Notes under the pieces: model-generated
Database searches by the model: none
Told to the model about the DNA's origin: nothing
Seen by the model: the letters and a program-made list of their open reading frames with translations, nothing else
Made by a program: the position numbers and the translations under genes
From: Candidatus Latescibacterota bacterium
GTDB lineage: Bacteria > Latescibacterota > Latescibacteria > Latescibacterales > Latescibacteraceae
Reading direction: 5' to 3'
Assembly (NCBI GenBank): GCA_018656855.1
Contig: JABHYP010000605.1
Coordinates: forward strand, 1-6,251
Length of the DNA stretch: 6,251 nt
Shown here: in pieces, positions 1 to 5,580 of the stretch
How the letters are laid out: every line of letters begins with the position of its first letter
Position numbering within the stretch: position 1 is the first letter of the stretch

Positions 1-556
1 ATATTTTTGTCGCCCACATCGAACCGGGAGCAATAATACAATATTTCTCTGTATTATGCAGTATATTTTCGATAACAGTAAAATCTTCATCTTCAGGAAA
101 AATAGAAGGCTTGAATCCTTCTGATTTCCATCCTGCCGCCTTTGCTAACATGAGATTACGTTCAACTTCATGTAGCCCCGTCCTGTAAGGCACACGCATC
201 GTATGAAGCATTGCCCCCCCTCCTTTAGCAAAACCGATACGCTCTTTTACACCTGAAAGCTTCATTGCAAGCGCTGTCCTGAGAGAGCGATGAGGAATAA
301 GGGCGGTATGAACCTGCAAATCCCGAAGCCGCACGGCAATACTACGTATGCCGCCGATGCCTTTATCACTCCCATGTTTATCCCATACGACAATTTCATC
401 AACAAACGGATTATTCTCGATAATATTGTCACAACCTGCCCGAACCACCGCAATAACCCTGTCATCGGGATTTGAGACCCGCGCTGCCTCGAGAAGCGGG
501 GTTGCCAGTATGACATCGCCAATAAAAGCCATCTGAACTACTGCGACAGCGGACAT
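1..556 (-). CDS. GT9 family glycosyltransferase, LPS heptosyltransferase (WaaF/RfaF)-like; N-terminal part, 3' end beyond the left edge
   Basis: Open from ATG at 554-556 to the window edge, 185 codons, about half the usual 330-360 residues. The family transfers heptose or a related sugar from a nucleotide donor to lipid A-core at the cytoplasmic face of the inner membrane. The N-terminus (VVQMAFIGDVILATPLLEA, from residue 7) is the typical GT9 opening; Asp14 follows the conserved Gly and aligns with the Asp proposed as catalytic base in WaaC. At residues 175-184 the strand IAPGSMWATK matches the family signature APGSxWxTKxW, which lies at the start of the donor-binding C-terminal domain. No signal peptide, as expected. 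The start is supported by AAAAAGG six bases upstream and an in-frame stop eight codons upstream. It is separated from the GT2 gene upstream by a 408-bp repeat-bearing gap, so it may be transcribed separately. The exact sugar and acceptor are not decided. Confidence 0.9.
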   Translation of the reverse strand, partial: MSAVAVVQMAFIGDVILATPLLEAARVSNPDDRVIAVVRAGCDNIIENNPFVDEIVVWDKHGSDKGIGGIRSIAVRLRDLQVHTALIPHRSLRTALAMKLSGVKERIGFAKGGGAMLHTMRVPYRTGLHEVERNLMLAKAAGWKSEGFKPSIFPEDEDFTVIENILHNTEKYCIIAPGSMWATKI

Positions 557-571
557 AAAAAACCTTTTTGT

Positions 572-585
572 TTCAAGTTATACTC
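572..585 (-). promoter_or_regulatory. Possible -10 region (GAGTATAACTTGAA) upstream of the GT9 gene
   Basis: On the minus strand GAGTATAACTTGAA contains TATAAC, five of six matches to the -10 consensus, about 20 bases before the GT9 start, leaving room for the AAAAAGG ribosome-binding site. No convincing -35 hexamer lies 16-18 bases upstream. The same 14-mer with one change (GAGTATAACATGAA) occurs at 5474-5487 in the gap after trpS. It may be a weak promoter or part of a dispersed repeat. Confidence 0.25.
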
Positions 586-608
586 GGATTATTCACAAAA
601 ATAATATC

Positions 609-908
609 TCTCGCAGAGACGCGAAGGTACGAAGTTTTTTCTTTTAACAAACAAGTTAAAATAAAATTTCAAATAAGTACACCGTTTCATAAATACTGTA
701 CCGTAATTACTACATGTCATTGCGAGTGAACGGAGTGAACGAAGCAATCTAAGAGAGGGGATTGCTTCTGCTATGCCTCGCAATGACTGTGCCTGATATA
801 AACTTAATATGTCACCTTATTTATGAAAAGAACAAATAAGAAAGGTTATCCGCCAATTATTTGAAAAATCATAATTTAGATTCTTTACGTCTTGGCGGCT
901 TTGCGAGA
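609..908. repeat. Outer imperfect inverted repeat, 26-nt arms about 300 bp end to end
   Basis: The left arm at 609-634 begins TCTCGCAGAGACGCGAAG; the right arm at 883-908 reads, in reverse complement, TCTCGCAAAGCCGCCAAG at its outer end. By eye 18 of 26 positions agree, including the first seven. Both arms resemble the common CTCGCAAAGACGCAAAG type of intergenic repeat that I recall from many bacterial genomes. The interior is mostly AT-rich and contains a second, unrelated palindromic element at 716-787. No transposase is encoded. It could be an old non-autonomous element or two facing copies of a short dispersed repeat. Confidence 0.6.
716..787. repeat. 72-bp palindromic element (GTCATTGCGAG ... 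CTCGCAATGAC)
   Basis: Perfect 11-bp terminal arms, GTCATTGCGAG (716-726) and CTCGCAATGAC (777-787). Inside lies a second perfect 9-bp stem, GAAGCAATC (741-749) and GATTGCTTC (760-768), with a 10-base loop. The left shoulder carries GAGTGAACG twice in tandem (724-732 and 733-741). The two stems are separated by unpaired stretches, giving a stem-bulge-stem fold on either strand. The GTCATTGCGAG/GAAGCAATC combination is a REP-like intergenic repeat that I recall as abundant in many uncultured and anaerobic bacteria. In transcripts it may act as a transcription barrier or mRNA-stabilising hairpin. Confidence 0.85.
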
Positions 909-964
909 ACAAAAAATACTTATGAATTATTCTGGTTATATAGTTTTTTCAGCCTTAATTTTTC

Positions 965-2092
965 CTAACCATATTCCCTTCCCTTCCACGTGACTTTTTT
1001 CCTTCCTAAAAGAAATCGAAAACAGAGCACAATTCCGTATACCACCTGAAACAGCAGCATTCCCGGTATGCACAGCAAATCTTTCGATGTAATTCCCGGC
1101 GCCGGCAGCAACACTAAATACGTTCCGCATATCCATGTCAAAATTGCCGCCGCAAAAGGTCTCAAGTCCCACGGCATCACAAGTAACGCAGTCCCGAAAA
1201 GAAACGCCATCAAGATTTCAATTCCCAGAAGTATTTTGCCAAACAACGGAACTTTTTTCATTACACCGAGCATCCGATACCGCTGTTCTATAAATGCCCG
1301 GAAATTCTTTTCACGGGTCGAGACGACTACACTTTCATTTCCGGCAGCCCAGCCCGGAGAATACGATGAATTACGTGTTATTGCATACATCAGTTCAACA
1401 TCCTCGACAATGGCGGGGCCGATTGCGCTGAAACCTCCACACTCATCATAAGCTCTGCGCCGGAAGGACATGTTATTGCCCATTATGGTCAAAGGAACAT
1501 TGAGCCCCGCGCACCCCATGGCAACCGCAAGCTTGGAGACCTGGTCACAGTTTTGTATCGGGGAGAACAGGCCCCCGGAATCACTTGATACAGCGGTTAT
1601 TCCCCCCACGATACCGGTATTTTCGTGATAAGCCATAACATGTGCCTTTATCCAGCCGGGTGCGACCGCACAGTCGGCATCGGTCAGTATTACTATCTCT
1701 CCTTTTGCATTCCTCAGGCTTAGCTCCAGAGGGCGCTGTTTGCCCGGAAAGCTGCATGGTTCTTCTTCGGTGGACAAGATCTTAATAATACTGTTTTTTG
1801 CAGAATAATCATTTATTATTTCCAATGTTCGGTCTTCAGATTCATCATCAACAAGCAGTATTTCGAGTTTTTCACGGGGGTAGTCAAGACGCTGCAAACT
1901 CTCGATACAGCGGCAGATGCCATGTTCCTCGTTCCGAGCGCATACTATCACCGATACATCAGGCAGGTCAGATGGCAACTCGCCGGAACGAAAGCGGCGT
2001 TCACCGGCCGAGATCATCATAGCGGCAAATATATAGATTATCGCATACAGGCCGCAAAAGATTACAAAAACATCGATCAATATTTCATTCAT
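965..2092 (-). CDS. Membrane-anchored GT2 family glycosyltransferase (copy A)
   Basis: A 375-residue inverting glycosyltransferase with a GT-A fold, probably acting at the cytoplasmic face of the inner membrane. Residues about 5-28 form an N-terminal helix. The catalytic domain starts at VSVIVCARNEE (46-56), followed by the nucleotide-binding VDDESED (81-87), the metal-binding TDAD (137-140), GNNMSFRR (205-212) and the general-base region VEDVE (229-233). The acceptor-side motif is QRYRM (270-274), so the usual Trp of Q(Q/R)xRW is replaced by Met. Three hydrophobic segments follow (about 288-306, 313-331, 342-362), and the protein ends TWKGREYG, a tail often seen in this subfamily. The ATG at 2092 is preferred: it overlaps the deacetylase stop by 8 nt (ATGAATGA), has AGGA upstream, and opens directly on the helix. 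The earlier in-frame ATG at 2161 would only add out-of-frame deacetylase sequence. It is a paralogue of the GT2 at 4138-5331. Substrates are unknown. Confidence 0.9.
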   Translation of the reverse strand: MNEILIDVFVIFCGLYAIIYIFAAMMISAGERRFRSGELPSDLPDVSVIVCARNEEHGICRCIESLQRLDYPREKLEILLVDDESEDRTLEIINDYSAKNSIIKILSTEEEPCSFPGKQRPLELSLRNAKGEIVILTDADCAVAPGWIKAHVMAYHENTGIVGGITAVSSDSGGLFSPIQNCDQVSKLAVAMGCAGLNVPLTIMGNNMSFRRRAYDECGGFSAIGPAIVEDVELMYAITRNSSYSPGWAAGNESVVVSTREKNFRAFIEQRYRMLGVMKKVPLFGKILLGIEILMAFLFGTALLVMPWDLRPFAAAILTWICGTYLVLLPAPGITSKDLLCIPGMLLFQVVYGIVLCFRFLLGRKKVTWKGREYG

Positions 2093-2774
2093 CGAGTGTA
2101 ATGTCCTGTGATACGGAAATCTCGTCAATACCGCCGAAACGGACGTTTCTCTGCCCTGCAAGACCGGCTATTTCTTTTATCAGGTCGTGAAGATACAGGC
2201 CGCCTCCCCGTGCAGTATCGTGGAACACCGCAATTGATCCCGGTCTTACATAAGGCTCGACTGTTTTCATGATACTGTCCGGCGGATCATCAGAATAGTC
2301 ACCTGAGAGTACAGTCCAGAGCACCATAGTCATATCCCTCATTTTCACAACGTCCGCACAGGTAAAATCAAACATTCCATAGGGAGGTCTGAACCATTCT
2401 GCTTTTATTCCCGTAACATTGTTGATAATATTCTGTGCCTCGTCAATTTCCCGCTCTATCTCAATCCTTTTGATAAGAAACAGTTTACGATGTGTCATGG
2501 AATGGTTGCCAATGAGGTGTCCTCGACCGGCTACTTCGCGGGCGATACCGGGATATGCAGCCACTTTTTCTCCAGTCATGAAAAACGTCCCGCGGATACC
2601 GCATTCATCGAGAACGTCCAGCACTCCCGGAGTAACAACCGGATCGGGGCCGTCATCGAATGTTAAAGCCATTACACCGGAATCAGTCGTTCCTTCCCAT
2701 AAAAAACCACTGAGAATTTTTTTCAGTATCTCCGGGGGGACATGTTCAAGGCGCGATACTATCTCGTCAATCAT
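2085..2774 (-). CDS. NodB-homology polysaccharide deacetylase (CE4 family)
   Basis: A 229-residue metal-dependent deacetylase of the type that removes N- or O-acetyl groups from amino sugars. The motifs occur in order: TFDDGP (38-43, Asp40 catalytic base and Asp41 metal ligand), GNHSMTH (89-95, metal ligands His91 and His95), RPPYG (129-133), SGDYSDD (157-163, where many relatives have DW), and VFHD (183-186, catalytic His185). All expected catalytic residues are present. There is no signal peptide or membrane helix, so it is likely cytosolic, like rhizobial NodB and unlike secreted peptidoglycan deacetylases. The stop overlaps the start of the GT2 gene downstream, implying translational coupling and a shared pathway. 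The ATG at 2774 follows an in-frame stop two codons upstream but has no clear Shine-Dalgarno sequence. The only close downstream ATG (residue 35) would leave almost nothing before the first motif. An ArnD-like deformylase role on a lipid-linked sugar is an alternative. Confidence 0.92.
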   Translation of the reverse strand: MIDEIVSRLEHVPPEILKKILSGFLWEGTTDSGVMALTFDDGPDPVVTPGVLDVLDECGIRGTFFMTGEKVAAYPGIAREVAGRGHLIGNHSMTHRKLFLIKRIEIEREIDEAQNIINNVTGIKAEWFRPPYGMFDFTCADVVKMRDMTMVLWTVLSGDYSDDPPDSIMKTVEPYVRPGSIAVFHDTARGGGLYLHDLIKEIAGLAGQRNVRFGGIDEISVSQDITLDE

Positions 2775-3016
2775 ATATCAAGCAAAAGTTCAATGTTTCA
2801 GGTTCCGGGTTTTAAAATCACCTTTTAATATAGAAAAATGATTTGTATATGTACCATCCTTACAAGATTATTATAGAAATTTCGTATCTATAGACCTGCG
2901 CATAATCTGCACAAGGTTTTAAATGCACTGGGGATTTAGTTTTAATCAAAACTTTTATTAGCATACCAAAAATAAATAATTGCAAAAACTACTCTTGTGT
3001 CAGTTTACAATCTTTG
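2775..3016. other. AT-rich non-coding gap of 242 bp with a possible weak promoter
   Basis: This gap lies between rsgA and the deacetylase gene. A perfect minus-strand TATAAT sits at 2870-2875, about 95 bases before the deacetylase start, but no good -35 is seen at normal spacing. A short palindrome AGTTTTAATCAAAACT (2938-2953) is AT-only in its core and has no adjacent T-run in the transcribed direction, so it is a poor terminator. No open frame or RNA gene is recognised. Confidence 0.5.
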
Positions 3017-4087
3017 TTAGGTAGATTTTTTATTTTTCATATATGTTTTAATCATTTTGCCAAACTTTTTATCTTTCTTTCGTTTTTCCAGGTATGACAT
3101 TTCGTAATATTCTGACTCTTTGCGTATTTTTAAATAGTTTTGATAACGTTTTGCATTTAACTCACCTTTTTCAACCGCTTCTAAAACTGAACACCCGGGC
3201 TCACTAATGTGTTTGCAATTATTAAAACGACAATTCTGAGTCAGCGTGACAATGTCTTTAAAAGTCTCATTTAAGCCTGTATCAACTCCGATATTACCTA
3301 ACTCTCTCATCCCGGGAGTATCGATAATTAGTCCGCCCTGGTCAAGAATTGTTAATTGTCGCCGAGCTGTTTTATGTCTGCCTTTACCATCTTTTTCACG
3401 AACATTGCTTGTCGCAAAAATATTTTGCCCGAGTAAACTATTAAGTAACGTTGTTTTTCCAACACCGGATGATCCGAGAAGGCAGTATGTTTGGCCTGGT
3501 TTTATAAATTCTTGAATTTCATCTAATCCTTCACCCGTTTTATTGCTGAAAGCAAAAATCCCACAATCAAGATTCATGCTTTTGATCTCTAACATTTTTT
3601 GCTTCAGATTTTCCGGAGATATTAAATCACGTTTACTCAGTAATAGTACAGGTTGAATATTACTTTCATTTACCATGATCAAATAACGCTCGAGTCTTCG
3701 TAAATTAAAGTTAAAATCTAATGATTGTACTATAAAAGCGATATCAATATTGGAGGCTATCAGTTGATATTCAATTTTTTTACCTGCCGTTTTTCTCTTT
3801 AAAAGAGATTTTCTTGGCAATATTTCGTGGATAATGGCAAAAGTATCTTCATTAAAATATTGTATATGAACCCAATCACCAACTGTAGGGAAAGCAAGAT
3901 TCGATTCGGCTCCGTACATGATTTTACCGGTAATCTCTGCCTGTATCTCTGCTTCTTCATTTCTTATTCTGTAATTATCTTTATTGACAGACACAACACG
4001 AGCTAAATTAAGAGTGTCATCAGAATATTGAGATTCGCTTAATTTCTCTTTGAACCAGTTACTAAATCCTAAATCTTTTAATTCCAT
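3017..4087 (-). CDS. rsgA: RsgA (YjeQ/YloQ) ribosome small-subunit-dependent GTPase A
   Basis: A 356-residue circularly permuted GTPase that helps mature the 30S subunit late in assembly, in the cytoplasm. The order of motifs shows the permutation: an OB-fold RNA-binding region (about 28-95), then G4 as SKRD (151-154, Ser in place of the commoner Asn), the G5-like SNKTGEG (181-187), the P-loop GSSGVGKTT (205-213), the switch I segment GKGRHKTAR (234-242), and G3 DTPGMRE (256-262). A C-terminal zinc knuckle follows with Cys286, Cys291, His293 and Cys299 in the C-x4-C-x-H-x5-C spacing of the family, then a Lys-rich tail. The length is normal. The ATG at 4087 is preceded by AGAAG nine bases upstream; the gene follows the GT2 stop by 50 bp. 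Hand counts of five 60-base lines give about 33% G+C, against roughly 47-55% in sampled lines of the flanking genes. It has no evident link to glycan synthesis, so it may be a transferred or inserted gene. Confidence 0.96.
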   Translation of the reverse strand: MELKDLGFSNWFKEKLSESQYSDDTLNLARVVSVNKDNYRIRNEEAEIQAEITGKIMYGAESNLAFPTVGDWVHIQYFNEDTFAIIHEILPRKSLLKRKTAGKKIEYQLIASNIDIAFIVQSLDFNFNLRRLERYLIMVNESNIQPVLLLSKRDLISPENLKQKMLEIKSMNLDCGIFAFSNKTGEGLDEIQEFIKPGQTYCLLGSSGVGKTTLLNSLLGQNIFATSNVREKDGKGRHKTARRQLTILDQGGLIIDTPGMRELGNIGVDTGLNETFKDIVTLTQNCRFNNCKHISEPGCSVLEAVEKGELNAKRYQNYLKIRKESEYYEMSYLEKRKKDKKFGKMIKTYMKNKKST

Positions 4088-4137
4088 TTATTATATCTTC
4101 TCTATTTTTTTATCTTTTATCTGCAAAGTCTACGCAC

Positions 4138-5331
4138 CTATCCACCTTCATACGGATTTACTTTTTTCTCAAACACAGATTTTCCATATCCTGTACTGAC
4201 AGCTGATGTGCGTCGTCCCCGCCACTCGAACGAACCAAACAAGCCTTTAAGCGTGACACCAATTATGTACGGCACATGCACTATCTCGGCAAGTGGAAAC
4301 AGGATAAGCAGCAACGGCCTTCTGTATCTCATAATCCCATATCCGCACAGAAGCAGATCGCCCATCACCTTTAAACCATATCCAACACCAAGCTGTGTGA
4401 GACTCAAAGCTCCAAATATTCCCCCCACAAGCCATATTGGTATAACCGCTAAAAAAACAAAAATGAAAGAAAGAAAGGCAACCGCAGTTCTTGATGGATA
4501 AGCCAGGATTTTTGAAGCCCATCTTGAGCGCTGAGCGAGAAATTCGCTCACACTATTTTTTGCCTGGACATAAACAGCCGTTTCAATCCCGGAGGCAAAC
4601 ATTACCGATGACGGATTCCCCGCGGCAATTTTCTGCATTAGGAGATCATCATCCCCCGAGACCATCGAGCCGATACCCTCGAAACCTCCAATACATTCGA
4701 ACGCGCTTCGACGGTATGCAAGGTTGGCCCCGTTGCACGTGATTGGAATGCGTACGTTCATAAGCCCTGCTGCCATCATCTGAATCCCTGTGAATTCAAG
4801 TTCCTCAAGCCAGCCCCATAATCCGTTTCCTTCAACAATAACCGAACCCGCGACAAGATCAATCCCGGGAACAAATTGTTCCACCATACCGCGTAACCAT
4901 CCACGATTAATTCTACAGTCTGCGTCAACTGTAACAATGATTTCTCCTTTGCTTGTCAGTATCCCTTCATGGATAGCTTTTTTCTTGTGTGTGTATTTCG
5001 ATTTCGATAAGCACGTCTCTCTCAGAATCACGCGGTCATCCCTTGCTATGAATGACTCGACCACAGCCTTTGTGCCATCCTCAGAACAATCATCAACAAC
5101 TATTAGCCTGAACTTATCATGCGGATAATCCTGCAGAAGAAGGTCATCGAGCAAAGAGCCAATATTGCATTCTTCGTTTCGGGCGGCTATGATGACTGAA
5201 ATTGAGGGAGTATAACCTGAGACAATTCTCCGGGATTTGAAATGTCCGGCGAAAGCAGCAAGACAGGCGGCGAAATACACAAATCCGCCACCCAGGAGTA
5301 TGCACGACATAACGGCTTTTAAAATATTCAT
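4138..5331 (-). CDS. Membrane-anchored GT2 family glycosyltransferase (copy B)
   Basis: A 397-residue GT-A-fold glycosyltransferase, probably of the inner membrane. An N-terminal helix (about 7-29) precedes the catalytic domain: ISVIIAARNEE (44-54), VVDDCSED (78-85), VDAD (135-138), NGANLAYRR (200-208), SGDDDL (225-230) and the complete acceptor motif QRSRW (267-271). Two or three hydrophobic segments follow (about 284-310, 318-333, 338-362), then FEWRGRR (368-374) and a polar tail of about 23 residues that copy A lacks. The motif spacing and the residues around VPLT/IPIT-GN and CGGF/IGGF show that it is a paralogue of the enzyme at 965-2092. The start is the ATG at 5331, with GAGAGG seven bases upstream; the TTG at 5346 lies just upstream of that ribosome-binding site and is rejected. 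A promoter lies immediately upstream, so this gene probably opens the transcription unit. Donor and acceptor sugars or lipids cannot be read from sequence. Confidence 0.92.
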   Translation of the reverse strand: MNILKAVMSCILLGGGFVYFAACLAAFAGHFKSRRIVSGYTPSISVIIAARNEECNIGSLLDDLLLQDYPHDKFRLIVVDDCSEDGTKAVVESFIARDDRVILRETCLSKSKYTHKKKAIHEGILTSKGEIIVTVDADCRINRGWLRGMVEQFVPGIDLVAGSVIVEGNGLWGWLEELEFTGIQMMAAGLMNVRIPITCNGANLAYRRSAFECIGGFEGIGSMVSGDDDLLMQKIAAGNPSSVMFASGIETAVYVQAKNSVSEFLAQRSRWASKILAYPSRTAVAFLSFIFVFLAVIPIWLVGGIFGALSLTQLGVGYGLKVMGDLLLCGYGIMRYRRPLLLILFPLAEIVHVPYIIGVTLKGLFGSFEWRGRRTSAVSTGYGKSVFEKKVNPYEGG

Positions 5332-5338
5332 TACCTGT

Positions 5339-5344
5339 CCTCTC
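5339..5344 (-). promoter_or_regulatory. Shine-Dalgarno site GAGAGG deciding the GT2 (copy B) start
   Basis: On the minus strand GAGAGG is followed by seven bases and then ATG at 5331. This good anti-16S match fixes the start at 5331 rather than at the upstream TTG (5346). The predicted transcription start is only a few bases before it, giving a very short leader. Confidence 0.7.
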
Positions 5345-5353
5345 AATAGCTGA

Positions 5354-5382
5354 AATATCTTTATTTACAGCCGGACTGTCAA
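5354..5382 (-). promoter_or_regulatory. Sigma70-type promoter for the GT2 (copy B) gene
   Basis: The minus strand shows a perfect -35 TTGACA (5377-5382), a 17-base spacer, and a -10 GATATT (5354-5359; four of six consensus matches). Transcription would begin near 5347, about 16 bases before the ATG. The spacer contains ACAG-CTGT half-sites overlapping the -35, too short to call an operator with confidence. Confidence 0.55.
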
Positions 5383-5460
5383 GGAGAAAGGGGGAAATAG
5401 GAAACAGAAAGAAGTGTGCGGCAAATCGATTTTTTACTTGAATGAAAAAGACAGTGTAAT

Positions 5461-5549
5461 GGTCAAAACGAAATTCATGTTATACTCAAACGCAGCCTTG
5501 AGATCATGATCAATAAGGGTGGCAAACTCAACATAACTTGATTTTGACC
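5461..5549. repeat. Imperfect inverted repeat, about 20-nt arms, 89 bp end to end
   Basis: The left arm 5461-5481 (GGTCAAAACGAAATTCATGTT) pairs with the right arm 5530-5549, whose reverse complement is GGTCAAAATCAAGTTATGTT. The outer eight bases are perfect, and about 17 of 21 positions agree with one gap. A 10-bp palindrome GATCATGATC (5502-5511) sits in the interior. The element lies downstream of trpS and upstream of the GT2 promoter. There is no T-run after it in the transcribed direction, so it does not look like a standard intrinsic terminator; a short non-autonomous mobile element or a structured RNA is possible. The remainder of the 5332-5580 gap shows nothing else I recognise. Confidence 0.6.
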
Positions 5550-5580
5550 GTATATATCACAATGTAATTAAACTTATTGT

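Larger units (their letters stand above)
557..964. other. Non-coding gap of 408 bp with nested inverted repeats
   Basis: This gap lies between the GT2 glycosyltransferase (ends 965) and the GT9 gene (starts 556). Besides the repeat elements listed separately it holds an AT-rich hairpin, TTTTAAC (642-648) and GTTAAAA (655-661) with a six-base loop. No strong GC-rich terminator with a T-run is visible after the GT2 stop. The only sizeable open frame (minus strand, 589-783) is a translation of the repeat and is not accepted as a gene. Confidence 0.75.

Noticed and set aside
262..522. Minus-strand open frame of 86 codons near the left edge
   Set aside because: It lies in another frame of the GT9 gene, whose own frame runs open from 556 to the edge and carries the family motifs.
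589..783. Minus-strand open frame of 64 codons in the gap after the GT2 gene
   Set aside because: It is a translation of the palindromic repeat (SLRLLRSLRSLAMT-type peptide), with no ribosome-binding site and no protein family.
716..787. CRISPR-like or intrinsic terminator reading of the palindrome
   Set aside because: There is only one copy and no regularly spaced repeats, so it is not CRISPR; no T-run follows the stem, so it is not a standard terminator.
1068..1451. Plus-strand open frames opposite the glycosyltransferase, deacetylase and rsgA genes
   Set aside because: They are antisense shadows of well-supported minus-strand genes, without family motifs.
2093..2161. Earlier ATG at 2161 as start of GT2 copy A
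   Set aside because: It would add 23 residues that are just the out-of-frame end of the deacetylase gene; the ATG at 2092 has the stop/start overlap and begins at the membrane helix.
2938..2953. AGTTTTAATCAAAACT hairpin as rsgA terminator
   Set aside because: It is six AT-rich pairs with no T-run on the transcribed side, too weak to call.
5332..5346. TTG at 5346 as start of GT2 copy B
   Set aside because: It sits directly upstream of the GAGAGG ribosome-binding site that serves the ATG at 5331, and almost at the predicted transcription start.
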